DNA of 48,032 bases, from assembly GCA_016281335.1 (NCBI GenBank), contig JAEEIK010000046.1, forward strand, positions 1-48,032. Reading direction: 5' to 3'. Origin of the DNA: Lachnospiraceae bacterium (GTDB lineage: Bacteria > Bacillota > Clostridia > Lachnospirales > Lachnospiraceae). Positions 16,258-25,489 of this stretch are shown here, piece after piece; the first letter of the stretch is position 1, and each line of letters begins with the position of its first letter. Both the position numbers and the translations under genes were made by a program. The notes beneath the pieces are model-generated. The model saw nothing but the letters and a program-made list of their open reading frames with translations. It ran no database searches and was not told where the DNA came from.

Positions 16258-18333
16258 GCGGGGTATACTGATCACGGCTTTGAACATGTCTCCGTCCACG
16301 CTGATCTTAATTTCCCCGCCCATCAGCTCCATGAGGCTGCCTGCGATGGAGAGCCCCAGCCCCGATCCTTCGGTATTCCTGGATCTGTCACCTCTTACAA
16401 AGCGGTCCATCAGTTCATCTCCGGAGATTCCCAGCTCTTCCTTCGAGATATTTGAGATGCTGAGTACCGCAGCTCCTTCATCAGCTGACAATTCGGTATA
16501 TACGCGGGTCCCCGGCATCGCATACTTTAATACATTCCCGTAGAGGTTGTCCATTACCCTCCATAAGAGATTGCTGTCCGCTTTTACCGTCACGCTCTCT
16601 TCCGGGATCCTTGAAACAAGAGTGAGACCGGCCTGTTCAAGCTTATCCTGGTACTCTCCCATCACCTGTCCGGCCAGTGTGCACAGATCCAGCTCCGTCA
16701 GGTTCACATCCACAGCCCCTGAGGATGCCTTGGAAGCTTCGATCAGGTCCTGTATCAGTTTCTTAAGCCTCTCGGACTGCTTTGACAGTATCTCCAGATA
16801 TTCCTCTTTATCGCTGTCAGTCGCATCTTCTTTTTTCAGCAGATCGATATAATTGATTATTGAGGTAAGCGGTGTCTTGATATCGTGCGATACATTGGTA
16901 ATCAGCTGGGTCTTCATCCTTTCGCTCTTCATACGCTCTTCCACAGCCAGCTGTATGCTCTCGCTCACACCGTTCAGATCCTGTGCAAACAGACGATAGC
17001 CTGCAAAAAGGTACTTTTCATCAACAGGCTCGCTGAGATTACCGGCAGCTATACGCTTTGCACCGTCACGCAGTCTGCTGTATCCCCATATCAGATACAA
17101 TATCAGTGCAGCTTCTGCCAGCCTTCCGAGCACAAAGAAAAATGCAAGGAAATTCGAACCATCCTGTATAAGCGCCGCTTCAATGATCGATACCACGCCG
17201 AATACGGGGATCGCTATCATCAGCAGTATCCCTAAGGGAACATGCTTGGCTATCCACATGCCCGACTTTGATACCCATTTAAACACTACATCCTTTATGC
17301 GGTATATGAGTGAGTTCCTCCAGAAGGTTCCTGCCTTTATGCGGACTATATTGGTTCCCAGGAAGATCATCCCCAATAACACAGCAATAAACATCACACT
17401 GCAGGAAAGCAATACCAGCTCATAAAAGCTTGCGAGCCTGTCCATTATCCCCGGTATCTGCCCGATAATACTATATAAAACATACGCCATAAAAATCTCA
17501 GCATTTACTGCCAAAAAATATACAATTTCCAGAGGCATACGGTCTATAAGCGTAAGGCTTATACCTTCACTTCTCCTGTGATACCCTGCACTTATCGAAA
17601 ACAGTATAAGAAAACATATTGCTGATAACGCTGACAGCATCCCGTATATGCCGCCGTTTGTATCCATTTTATTAAGCCGGAAAAGAAACTCTCTTATATC
17701 TGTATTTAAATACAGGTTATCATAATACTCTTTTTCGTTAGGATATATAGCTGCTGCTCTTTTATACAGTACATGAATATAATATCCCGGAGTATCACTG
17801 CTTCCCTCATAAGCATATCTGTATTCTGCACAGTCATTCATCACCACTTCATACTTCATATAGTAATTAATGTAGTGTGAATCAAACATTCTTCTGGTCA
17901 GACACTTATCAAAGCGATCATAACCCGGACTTTTATATAAATATGTATTTTCATCTCCGAGATCCAGCCTGTCCGGGTTGCTTTCCCTCGAAACTATAAC
18001 CGCAAAGCTGACATTCTTCATATCACCGTATCTGTTCAGCGTTTCTTCCCAGTTCTCTTTCATTTCCGGAAGCAGCTCTTCCAGTTTTTCTTCATTATGC
18101 GGTACTTCTAATTGAAGGGAATTGCTCAGATCCGCCATATTGTGCTCACTGATGCGGTCCATTGCCTTCTCTACTGTCTGATCAAAAGTCATCCCATGAA
18201 AACCGCCTGACCTTGCCAGCAACATCATCACCATTACGTATATAAAAACCGTGACCGAAGCTGCACACAATACTGCACAGACGATATTAAATATTCCGTT
18301 ACGGATAAATCCGCTCTTTTTATTCTCCATCAT
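16255..18333 (-). CDS. Membrane sensor histidine kinase
   Basis: A 692-residue kinase. TM1 (about 13-40) is followed by a sensor region outside the membrane (about 41-228), then further membrane segments at about 229-250, 267-290, 303-326, 366-388 and 396-416. A HAMP-like linker (AAGNLSEPVDEK) leads to the HisKA helix with NVSHDIKTPLTSIINYIDLL (phospho-His483), an N box (DNLYGNVLKYA), a G1-like segment and GSGLGLSIAGSLMELMGGEI. It should phosphorylate the response regulator whose gene overlaps its start by ATGA. The signal is not known. The architecture is longer than VanS and has more membrane segments than most OmpR-type partners. Confidence 0.92.
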   Translation of the reverse strand: MMENKKSGFIRNGIFNIVCAVLCAASVTVFIYVMVMMLLARSGGFHGMTFDQTVEKAMDRISEHNMADLSNSLQLEVPHNEEKLEELLPEMKENWEETLNRYGDMKNVSFAVIVSRESNPDRLDLGDENTYLYKSPGYDRFDKCLTRRMFDSHYINYYMKYEVVMNDCAEYRYAYEGSSDTPGYYIHVLYKRAAAIYPNEKEYYDNLYLNTDIREFLFRLNKMDTNGGIYGMLSALSAICFLILFSISAGYHRRSEGISLTLIDRMPLEIVYFLAVNAEIFMAYVLYSIIGQIPGIMDRLASFYELVLLSCSVMFIAVLLGMIFLGTNIVRIKAGTFWRNSLIYRIKDVVFKWVSKSGMWIAKHVPLGILLMIAIPVFGVVSIIEAALIQDGSNFLAFFFVLGRLAEAALILYLIWGYSRLRDGAKRIAAGNLSEPVDEKYLFAGYRLFAQDLNGVSESIQLAVEERMKSERMKTQLITNVSHDIKTPLTSIINYIDLLKKEDATDSDKEEYLEILSKQSERLKKLIQDLIEASKASSGAVDVNLTELDLCTLAGQVMGEYQDKLEQAGLTLVSRIPEESVTVKADSNLLWRVMDNLYGNVLKYAMPGTRVYTELSADEGAAVLSISNISKEELGISGDELMDRFVRGDRSRNTEGSGLGLSIAGSLMELMGGEIKISVDGDMFKAVISIPR

Positions 18334-19025
18334 AATCCTCCGTCTATCTTATATCCCTGTCCCCATATGACCTTAAGATATCTCGGTTTTGCAGGATCTA
18401 TCTCTATCTTCTCCCGCAGTCTCCTGATATGGACCGCCACCGTATTCTCCGTACCGTAGGGATCGTCACCCCATACGTTTCTGTATATCTCATGAGGAGA
18501 AAACACACGTCCCGGTTCCTTTATCAGAAGCTTAAGTATCTCGTACTCTGTTTTTGTGAGATTTACGATATCTCCGTCCACCCGTACTTCTCTGGCAGGA
18601 TCGTTTAAGCTGATGCTTCCTACCGTGTATTCGTCCTTTTCCGTCATAACGCTGCCAAGCATCGTATATCTGCGCAGTGAGGACCTTACCCTTGCGGTAA
18701 GCTCTGCCGGAAGGAAGGGTTTTGTGATATAATCATCCGCCCCGAGATTAAGACCCAGTATCTTGTCCGCATCTTCCGACTTGGCTGTAAGAAATATCAC
18801 GGGAACATTTGAGAGCTTACGTATCTCCGTGAGCGCCTCGATACCGTCCATGCCGGGCATCATTATATCCATAAGCACAAGACGTATATCCTTCTCATTA
18901 CGTATCGTCTCTACCGCCTCTGCACCGTCACAGGCCATAAGTATCTCATATCCTTCGGCCTTGAGATAAATCTCAAGAGCACGGACGATATCCTTCTCAT
19001 CATCACATATAAGTATCTTTGTCAT
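18330..19025 (-). CDS. OmpR/PhoB-type response regulator
   Basis: A 231-residue DNA-binding regulator. The receiver domain has the acidic pair Asp8/Asp9 (ICDDE), phospho-acceptor Asp53 in LVLMDIMMPGMDG, Thr in IFLTAKSED and Lys in DDYITKPFLP. The C-terminal winged helix (about 130-231) includes LTKTEYEILKLLI and NTVAVHIRRLREKIE, typical of the OmpR family. It resembles VanR-like regulators. A TATAAT at 19066-19061 lies about 35 bases before the ATG and may be the -10 of the operon promoter, but no good -35 is seen. Its gene and the kinase form an operon just upstream of the flagellar genes. Confidence 0.95.
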   Translation of the reverse strand: MTKILICDDEKDIVRALEIYLKAEGYEILMACDGAEAVETIRNEKDIRLVLMDIMMPGMDGIEALTEIRKLSNVPVIFLTAKSEDADKILGLNLGADDYITKPFLPAELTARVRSSLRRYTMLGSVMTEKDEYTVGSISLNDPAREVRVDGDIVNLTKTEYEILKLLIKEPGRVFSPHEIYRNVWGDDPYGTENTVAVHIRRLREKIEIDPAKPRYLKVIWGQGYKIDGGL

Positions 19026-19135
19026 TTGGGTACCTGCTTTCTTAAGAGCTCTTGAAATGCATTATAGTATAAACAATATGAAGAAAACAGAGGATAAAAG
19101 ATTAAGATTCTATTACAAAATTGTTCAGAAAAAAA

Positions 19136-19157
19136 GAGGACAGCTTACGCTGTCCTC
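19136..19157 (-). terminator. Terminator after glgB
   Basis: A perfect 9-bp stem (GAGGACAGC / GCTGTCCTC) with a four-base loop, followed on the minus strand by a run of seven T. It lies 17 bases after the glgB stop. Confidence 0.92.
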
Positions 19158-19174
19158 GTATACATGATCATTTA

Positions 19175-21112
19175 TCAGAAACTGTATATTACCGCGCCGT
19201 ATGCCGGCAGGTTGAAGGTGATCGCGAACTTCTGGTTATCGCAGTCATGCTCCTGTGCTTTCAGCTCTTCAGGAAGTTTGGCTCCGTTACCGGCGAATCT
19301 GGTATCATCCGAGTTAAGCACCAGTTTGTACTTTCCTTTCTTAGGTACTCCTACCATATAATCGTCTCTTGCGATCGGAGTCATGTTGAGTACAAATAAC
19401 ATATTGTTCTTGCCATCCGCGCTCTTTCTCACAAAACTGTAGGTCGATCTGTATGCATCATTGGCATTGATCCATTCAAAGCCATCCCAGCTGTCATCCA
19501 GTTCATAAAGGCAGGGATTCTTCCTGTACAGCTCCAGCAGAGTCTTAACGTACTCCAGCATTCCCTTGTTCAGATTGTTGTCGAGCAGGAACCAGTCAAG
19601 CTCTCTTTTCTCGCTCCATTCTCTTTCCTGGGCAAAATCCTGACCCATAAACAGCAGCTTCTTTCCTGCATGTCCGAACATAAAGGCGTATCCCACGCGG
19701 AGATTCGCATATTTATCAACCTGGTAACCGGGCATCTTATTGACCATGGAACACTTAAGGTGTACCACCTCGTCATGTGAAAGGGGCATGATATATTTTT
19801 CCGCGCAATTATAACTCATCGCGAAGGTCATCTTATTATGGTTGTCCTTACGGAAATAAGGATCCAGCTTCATGTAATCGCAGAAATCATGCATCCAGCC
19901 CATGTTCCACTTAAAGGTGAAGCCGAGGCCGTCGTCTTCCGGTGCCGCAGTAACCCTGGGCCATGCCGTGGATTCTTCGGCTATGGTCATTACTCCGTTC
20001 CTCATGCCTCTGATCACGCTGTTCAGATGACGGAAGAACTCTATCGCATCCAGGTTCTCATTGCCGCCGTATTTGTTAGCAACCCACTGGCCGTCACGTT
20101 TTCCGTAATCCAGGTACAGCATTGAAGCCACTGCATCAACTCTGAGTCCGTCGATATGGAATTCCCTGATCCAGTAAAGAGCATTGCCTATAAGGAAGTT
20201 TCTTACCTCTGTTTTGGAATAGTTAAAAATCTTGGTACCCCAGTCGGGATGCTCACCCAGTCTGCTGTCCGGATGCTCGTAAAGAGGCTCGCCGTCAAAA
20301 TCAGCCAGACCGAAAGCGTCTCTCGGGAAGTGTGCGGGTACCCAGTCAAGTATCACGCCGACTCCCATTTTATGAAGCTTGTTGACAAGATATGCAAAAT
20401 CCTCCGGTGTGCCGTATCTTGAAGTAGGAGCATAATAGCCCGTTACCTGATAACCCCAGCTTCCGTCAAAAGGATGCTCTGCTATTCCCATCAGTTCTAT
20501 ATGGGTATATTTGACTTTTGAAAGATATTCGCAGATCCTGTCTGCAAACTCCCTGTATGTATAGAAACCGTCTTCCGTTCCGTCGGGATGCTTCATCCAT
20601 GAGCCGATATGGCATTCGTATATAGCCAAGGGCTCCTGGAAATAATTCTTCCCTGCTCTTTCGGTCATCCACTCATCATCAGACCATTTGATCTTATGCA
20701 GATTGAAGACCACCGAAGCCGTACCGGGACGAAGCTCGGCATAATTGGCAAAGGGATCAGCCTTGTATATGCCTTCTCCCGAAGCCGTAGTTATAAAGAA
20801 CTTATACAGATCGCCCTCTTTTACATCGGGAATGAACGTGCTGTATATGCCTCCTTCTCCGAGTTTCCTCATGGGATTGGCATTTACATCCCAGCCGTTA
20901 AAGCTGCCCACCACGTGAACTTCCCTGGCATGAGGCGCCCATACAGCAAAAAAGACGCCCTTTTTGCCGTCTTTCGTGCAGGGGTGTGCCCCCAGTTTCT
21001 TATAGATATCATAATGAGATCCCTGACCGAAAACATACTGGTCAGCTTCGGAAATGAAAACAGTCTCTTCCTGAAGGGTATGGATATCCTTCTCTGTCTT
21101 TTTTGATGCCAT
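19175..21112 (-). CDS. glgB: 1,4-alpha-glucan branching enzyme
   Basis: A 645-residue GH13 glycogen branching enzyme. It cuts alpha-1,4 chains and rejoins them through alpha-1,6 links during glycogen synthesis. A CBM48-type N-terminal domain (about 35-140; VWAPHAREVHVVGSFNGWD) precedes the catalytic barrel with DWVPAHFPRD, the nucleophile in DGLRVDAVASM (Asp326), the acid/base Glu in TIAEEST (about 379) and LSHDEVVH. A beta-sandwich C-terminal domain ends the protein. The ATG at 21112 is chosen because GGAGG lies about ten bases upstream; a TTG at 21130 overlaps that site. The other glg genes are not nearby. It has its own promoter and terminator. Confidence 0.96.
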   Translation of the reverse strand: MASKKTEKDIHTLQEETVFISEADQYVFGQGSHYDIYKKLGAHPCTKDGKKGVFFAVWAPHAREVHVVGSFNGWDVNANPMRKLGEGGIYSTFIPDVKEGDLYKFFITTASGEGIYKADPFANYAELRPGTASVVFNLHKIKWSDDEWMTERAGKNYFQEPLAIYECHIGSWMKHPDGTEDGFYTYREFADRICEYLSKVKYTHIELMGIAEHPFDGSWGYQVTGYYAPTSRYGTPEDFAYLVNKLHKMGVGVILDWVPAHFPRDAFGLADFDGEPLYEHPDSRLGEHPDWGTKIFNYSKTEVRNFLIGNALYWIREFHIDGLRVDAVASMLYLDYGKRDGQWVANKYGGNENLDAIEFFRHLNSVIRGMRNGVMTIAEESTAWPRVTAAPEDDGLGFTFKWNMGWMHDFCDYMKLDPYFRKDNHNKMTFAMSYNCAEKYIMPLSHDEVVHLKCSMVNKMPGYQVDKYANLRVGYAFMFGHAGKKLLFMGQDFAQEREWSEKRELDWFLLDNNLNKGMLEYVKTLLELYRKNPCLYELDDSWDGFEWINANDAYRSTYSFVRKSADGKNNMLFVLNMTPIARDDYMVGVPKKGKYKLVLNSDDTRFAGNGAKLPEELKAQEHDCDNQKFAITFNLPAYGAVIYSF

Positions 21113-21155
21113 TTTGTCTGTAACCTCCAATGGATGTTTTTTACCACCACCCTTT

Positions 21156-21184
21156 ATTTTATCAAAACAGCATCATATTGTCAA
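21156..21184 (-). promoter_or_regulatory. Sigma-A promoter of glgB
   Basis: TTGACA at 21184-21179, a 17-base spacer, and TAAAAT at 21161-21156 on the minus strand. The predicted start of transcription is about 21149, leaving a leader of about 37 bases before the chosen ATG. Confidence 0.85.
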
Positions 21185-21186
21185 AA

Positions 21187-24100
21187 CTACTCAAAATCCT
21201 TCTCCCTTAAAATGATCATGTCTTCATAATCATATCTCTTGCCGCCGATTATGTTAAAGAAGGTTGAAATACGGGGCTTTGAAGAATGCTCTATAGCAGC
21301 TTCGACTATATCCTCGATCTCCGCAGTAGTCACATTATGCTCGCCTATCTGCAGTTCGGAGATACGCTGATGAAGCGCCAGTACACCTCTTTCTTCGTCT
21401 ATCTTGTATTCCCTGGAATACGCATACTTCTTGGCATATTCGACCAGCGCATTATTGTTCATCGGGATGATATCTACTCTGGTATTGAAATAACCGGTTA
21501 TCATCTCATAACTCTCGATCAGTCTGTCCATGCTCTTTTTGTTATCCATCATGATGACAAGTATGCCGTCGGGATAGGACTCCAGCACAGAAGTAAGCTT
21601 CTCTAAAGTTGCTTTCTTCAGTTCTCCTGCTTTTTCTATGAGCAGAGCTCCGTAAGCCAGCTGGTTTAAAAGAGAAGGAATATCCTTGTTGTTAAGCTTG
21701 GTACCGCTTATCTTTGCAACACGTGATGATACAAAATTGTTGTCGATCATCTGCATCTCTTTTACGAGAGCCTTGGCCAGATCCACGTTCATTCCGGTGG
21801 ATTCGCCTGTTACTATGATGTTACCGACATAGCTGGTCAGGCTTATCTGATCTATGGTATCAAGTATCTGATCTCTCATCTTCCTTGAATAAAGGAAGTT
21901 TTCAAACAGTCTCTGTTCATCCACGCTTAAGTCATTTTCAACTTCTTCTGCGTGATAATCATCATCCATCTCATTGGCGGTATCGAAACCTCTGCGGTCC
22001 GCATCCGCTTCGAGAGCGCCTTCTATATCGTTGAGATCTCCGGTATCGTACTCATCTCCGTAATAATCGTCGCTGTACTCGGCATTTTCATCATACTCGC
22101 CGTCTTCGTACCCGCCATCCCCGGAATACTCAGCATCTTCATATTCGGCGTACTCTTCATCCTCATAGTCGCCTTCATAATCCCCATCATAGTTCTCGTC
22201 TTCGTATTCACCCTCGGGATAATCATCATCGGCATACTCTTCGTCAGCATATTCTTCAGAATCGTAATCTTCATCATAATTGCCGCCGTCTTCGGAATCA
22301 TCCTCACTGTAATCTTCTTCTTCAAAGACAGCGCTGTCTGCTTTGCTGACTTCGCCGAGATCCGGCAGCGTTGCGGTATTCACCAGACCTTCGGCAGCTT
22401 CGGAAGCCACATCCACAAATATACCGCTGGTATCTTTCTTCTCGTCTTCTTCATAGACGGCTTCTTCTTCATATTCACCGTTCGTCAGACTTTCTTCTCT
22501 TTCTTTGTCAGCCTTGATCGAGGCATCTACTTCATCCCAGATGGAACCCGCATTCTGATTGAAGATCACGCCCGTCTTTGACTTGATCTTATTGACTACA
22601 GGTCTGGCTAAAGGCGCATCCGTTGCGGCAGCTGCCACTTCTTCGATATTTCTTAACTCTATATCATCTGCTTCATACATTTCGGAGAACAGTCGCTGTT
22701 CTTCCTCTATTTCTTCTATAAGGCTGTTCTTCTTTTTCTCATCATAGCCTTTAAAGATAGGACCTGTGGATTCTTTTATCTTGCGCTCTGTCTCCCTGAG
22801 TATCTCTTCGTTACGCAATTTCTTCTTTTCTTCCCAGCCGGAAAGATACTCATCCATATGTATCTGACCGGTGATCTGCGTCTCCACTTCCTCACCCGGC
22901 TCTACAGCCAATTCTATCTGACCGTTGTCGTCAAATCTCAGCATATCATCAAAAGTCGCAGTAGCCTTGATCTTGGTACGTTTTTCTCTCAGGCTTGCTT
23001 CTTCTTCCTCTTTTTTCTGCTTTTCCTCTTTCTCTTCACGGCGTACTTCCGCTGCCAGCTCATGCATGCTTTCATACTCCGGATTGGTATTGCTTGGAGG
23101 AGCATCGATCACGATATCGGCAGTCTTATCTTCAAAGAATACCTCATCAGCGTTATCCTCAGGCTTTGCTGTTTCGGGTTTGATGTCATCCATGGACTCA
23201 AGGCGGGGAGCTTCTTCCTCCTCCTCTTCCTTTACGGCATTCACGCTGTCTTCCTTATAAAGCGCAGCCTTTGATATCTTCTTATGATCTATAAATGTAG
23301 TATTATCAACATATTCGGTATCATCCACTTCGGGATAGGGCAGATCGTCCGGTTCCTCAGCCAGTTCTTCGGATTCAAAATCCGTATCGTATCCTTCTTC
23401 GGCTGCTTCTTCGTCGACATTATAATCTTCTTCGCTGTAATTCTCTTCGGCATAATCTTCATCGGCATATTCGCCTTCATCGCTGTATTCTATATATTCG
23501 CCGTTCTCGTCATAATAGCCGTTTTCATCGGCATATTCTCCGCCCTCGATATAATTGCCGTCTTCATCATAATAGCCTTCGCCGTTATCATCATAGTATT
23601 CGCCGTCTTCGGAATATTCCCCGTCCTCACCGTAATACTCTTCTTCGGGCTGGTCATAATACTCTTCGTCTTCTTCTTCCTCCTCATCCATCATGGGCTT
23701 CATGATATGTCTGGTGATGCGCTCGTTCTTATCATTCTCTTCCTCTTCCATGAATTCTCTCATGCTTTCCGCAAGAGCCTTCTGAAGATTGATGGTATTG
23801 AACTTGCTCATGTCAATAGTCTTAACATGGAAATCGATGTCGCCAAGCTCCGGATTCACGCCGGGTTCCGCAGACTCCGTGGTATACTCGTCGCTCTCAT
23901 AAGCCTCGATCTCTTCCTTATAATCATCTTTCGCATTGTATATGGCCTGCTGCTCCGGAGTAAGTCTTGCATGCAGCATCTTCAGCTCCATAGCCTTTAT
24001 AACAAAAGGGCCGTCACCAAACCAGGTGATCAGTTCATTACAGGTCTCAACGCACTTGGTACCAAGGCCTATCCTATGATAAAGATATGCCAGCTGATAT

Positions 24101-24534
24101 GCCCACTCCTCCCTATAATCCTTACGGCACAGTTCTTCCAACAGGGCTATCCTGTCGTCGTAGGGAGCATCGATCATTTCCAGTATCTTATATTGAAGGA
24201 TATACACACCCGTATCATTGGGCGCCATCTTTCGAAAGATGGTAAGGAATTCCATCGCCTTGACCTTGTCACCGAGCTCAATATAGAGTTCCGACAGGCT
24301 GTATACGATGCTTCTTCTCTTGGGACTTCTGTCATATGCAAGGAGCATCAGCTCCAGAGCGTCTTCATAATGACGGTTTATCTTGTAAAGATCACTTATG
24401 CTCATGAGCTTGGAGACGCTTTTGGCCCTTCTCCAGTCGATGGTATTGGCTATTTCCATAGCCTCTCTGTACTGCTCGTTTTCGATAAGTGTCTTTATCT
24501 CTTCAGAGCATATCTTATATTCCTGTGCGTTCAC
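21187..24534 (-). CDS. Large TPR protein with acidic repeats and degenerate AAA domain
   Basis: A 1115-residue cytoplasmic protein in three parts. Residues 1 to about 215 are TPR-like helical pairs (YREAMEIANTIDWRRAK, YEDALELMLLAYDRSP). Two very acidic, tyrosine-rich tracts follow (about 265-400 and 755-870) made of short units such as EYYDENGEY and EEYADEEYADDDY, separated by a mixed-charge linker with ITGQIHMDEYLSGWEEKKK. The last about 235 residues resemble a SpoVK/CbbX-type AAA module, but the P-loop position reads IIVTGESTGMNVDLAKAL, lacking the GxxGxGKT lysine, so ATP hydrolysis is doubtful. Start is GTG at 24534. It follows rsmA under its own promoter. Function unknown; it may be a scaffold. 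Confidence 0.85.
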   Translation of the reverse strand: MNAQEYKICSEEIKTLIENEQYREAMEIANTIDWRRAKSVSKLMSISDLYKINRHYEDALELMLLAYDRSPKRRSIVYSLSELYIELGDKVKAMEFLTIFRKMAPNDTGVYILQYKILEMIDAPYDDRIALLEELCRKDYREEWAYQLAYLYHRIGLGTKCVETCNELITWFGDGPFVIKAMELKMLHARLTPEQQAIYNAKDDYKEEIEAYESDEYTTESAEPGVNPELGDIDFHVKTIDMSKFNTINLQKALAESMREFMEEEENDKNERITRHIMKPMMDEEEEEDEEYYDQPEEEYYGEDGEYSEDGEYYDDNGEGYYDEDGNYIEGGEYADENGYYDENGEYIEYSDEGEYADEDYAEENYSEEDYNVDEEAAEEGYDTDFESEELAEEPDDLPYPEVDDTEYVDNTTFIDHKKISKAALYKEDSVNAVKEEEEEEAPRLESMDDIKPETAKPEDNADEVFFEDKTADIVIDAPPSNTNPEYESMHELAAEVRREEKEEKQKKEEEEASLREKRTKIKATATFDDMLRFDDNGQIELAVEPGEEVETQITGQIHMDEYLSGWEEKKKLRNEEILRETERKIKESTGPIFKGYDEKKKNSLIEEIEEEQRLFSEMYEADDIELRNIEEVAAAATDAPLARPVVNKIKSKTGVIFNQNAGSIWDEVDASIKADKEREESLTNGEYEEEAVYEEDEKKDTSGIFVDVASEAAEGLVNTATLPDLGEVSKADSAVFEEEDYSEDDSEDGGNYDEDYDSEEYADEEYADDDYPEGEYEDENYDGDYEGDYEDEEYAEYEDAEYSGDGGYEDGEYDENAEYSDDYYGDEYDTGDLNDIEGALEADADRRGFDTANEMDDDYHAEEVENDLSVDEQRLFENFLYSRKMRDQILDTIDQISLTSYVGNIIVTGESTGMNVDLAKALVKEMQMIDNNFVSSRVAKISGTKLNNKDIPSLLNQLAYGALLIEKAGELKKATLEKLTSVLESYPDGILVIMMDNKKSMDRLIESYEMITGYFNTRVDIIPMNNNALVEYAKKYAYSREYKIDEERGVLALHQRISELQIGEHNVTTAEIEDIVEAAIEHSSKPRISTFFNIIGGKRYDYEDMIILREKDFE

Positions 24535-24602
24535 CTTTATCTCTTCCCCCGAAACGGCTAAACGTATATTTAGCCATCATATTTTTATACATAACTACAT
24601 CT

Positions 24603-24617
24603 TGTGATTTTATCACA
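24603..24617. promoter_or_regulatory. Palindromic operator candidate overlapping a -10 element
   Basis: TGTGATTTTATCACA is a perfect inverted repeat (TGTGAT / ATCACA with a three-base centre). It fully covers the -10 of the promoter at 24607-24635. Its form resembles sites of CRP/FNR-type regulators, with a centre one base shorter than the classic TGTGA-N6-TCACA. Confidence 0.4.
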
Positions 24618-24635
24618 GCAGGGGGTACATGTAAA
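24607..24635 (-). promoter_or_regulatory. Sigma-A promoter of the TPR/acidic-repeat gene
   Basis: TTTACA at 24635-24630, a 17-base spacer, and TAAAAT at 24612-24607 on the minus strand. The leader of about 65 bases contains a 7-bp hairpin (GGCTAAA / TTTAGCC, 24556-24575) before the GTG start at 24534. Confidence 0.7.
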
Positions 24636-24640
24636 GGGTA

Positions 24641-25489
24641 TTATTGGCGGTATTTCGTATACATAACATCCGATAAACGTGCAAATTGCCCGATATCAAG
24701 CACTTCTCCCCTTATCCTCTCATCCAGGCCCAGTTCCTTTATAGCATCCGCGACCTGTTCCCTTGTAAAGTCCAGTTCGCTGCTGCCCGTAATGGCATTG
24801 GGCAGGGTCTTTCTGCGCTGGTTGAATGCGGCCCTTATAAGCGCAAACAACAGCTTCTCATCCTTTACTTCTATATCAGGTCTGTCATACAGATCCAGCC
24901 TTATCACGCTGGAGTCCACATTTGGTCTGGGTATAAAGCATTCCGGTCCCACGGTCATTACCCTTACGGGTTTGGCTCTGTACTGCACCGCAAGAGAAAG
25001 AGCGCCGTATTCCTTGGTGCCGGCTGCTGCCTGCATGCGCTCGGCCACTTCCTTCTGCACCATGACGGTGATGCTCTTAAGCTTGAGCTCCCCCTCCAAT
25101 AACCTCATGATGATCGGAGTGGTTATATAATAAGGGAGATTTGCGACCACTACCGCACCCTCGCCGGTAAGCTTAAGCAGATCTTCATCCGAAAGCTTCA
25201 TAACGTCGGAAAAAACCAACGTGGTATTATCAAACTCTGAAAGCGTCTCCCTTAAGATAGGTTCAAGAGAACTGTCTATCTCAACAGCCACCACCTTCTT
25301 TGCCCTTGCTGCCAGTTCCACAGTCATGGCTCCTGCACCGGGCCCTATCTCCAGCACCGTATCCTCCGGTCCCGCGCCCGAGGCATCGACAATTTTTTCA
25401 ACTATGGAAGGATCCGTCAGAAAGTTCTGGCCGAATTTCTTCCTGAAAGTGAAATCATATTTCTTTATAAGATCTCCTGTTTTTGACAT
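24641..25489 (-). CDS. rsmA: 16S rRNA (adenine1518/1519-N6)-dimethyltransferase
   Basis: A 282-residue RsmA/KsgA enzyme. It dimethylates two neighbouring adenines in helix 45 of 16S rRNA late in 30S assembly. It has the family N-terminus (FRKKFGQNFLTDPSIVEKI), SAM motif I VLEIGPGAGAMTVELA, the catalytic NLPYYITTPI and MVQKEVAERM, and a C-terminal helical domain with FNQRRKTLPNAI. Its start overlaps the tatD gene by 25 bases, a tatD-rsmA order common in Firmicutes (usually with rnmV between, absent here). Full length. Confidence 0.97.
   Translation of the reverse strand: MSKTGDLIKKYDFTFRKKFGQNFLTDPSIVEKIVDASGAGPEDTVLEIGPGAGAMTVELAARAKKVVAVEIDSSLEPILRETLSEFDNTTLVFSDVMKLSDEDLLKLTGEGAVVVANLPYYITTPIIMRLLEGELKLKSITVMVQKEVAERMQAAAGTKEYGALSLAVQYRAKPVRVMTVGPECFIPRPNVDSSVIRLDLYDRPDIEVKDEKLLFALIRAAFNQRRKTLPNAITGSSELDFTREQVADAIKELGLDERIRGEVLDIGQFARLSDVMYTKYRQ

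Noticed and set aside
15407..16258. 283-codon plus-strand frame
   Set aside because: It lies entirely over the minus-strand FliK-like gene, whose codon use and start site are convincing; the plus-strand product has no recognisable domain.
23284..24561. 425-codon open frame on the plus strand, rich in Ile and Phe
   Set aside because: It is the complement of the acidic Glu/Asp/Tyr tracts of the minus-strand TPR gene; such tracts read as hydrophobic residues on the other strand. No ribosome site or family match.
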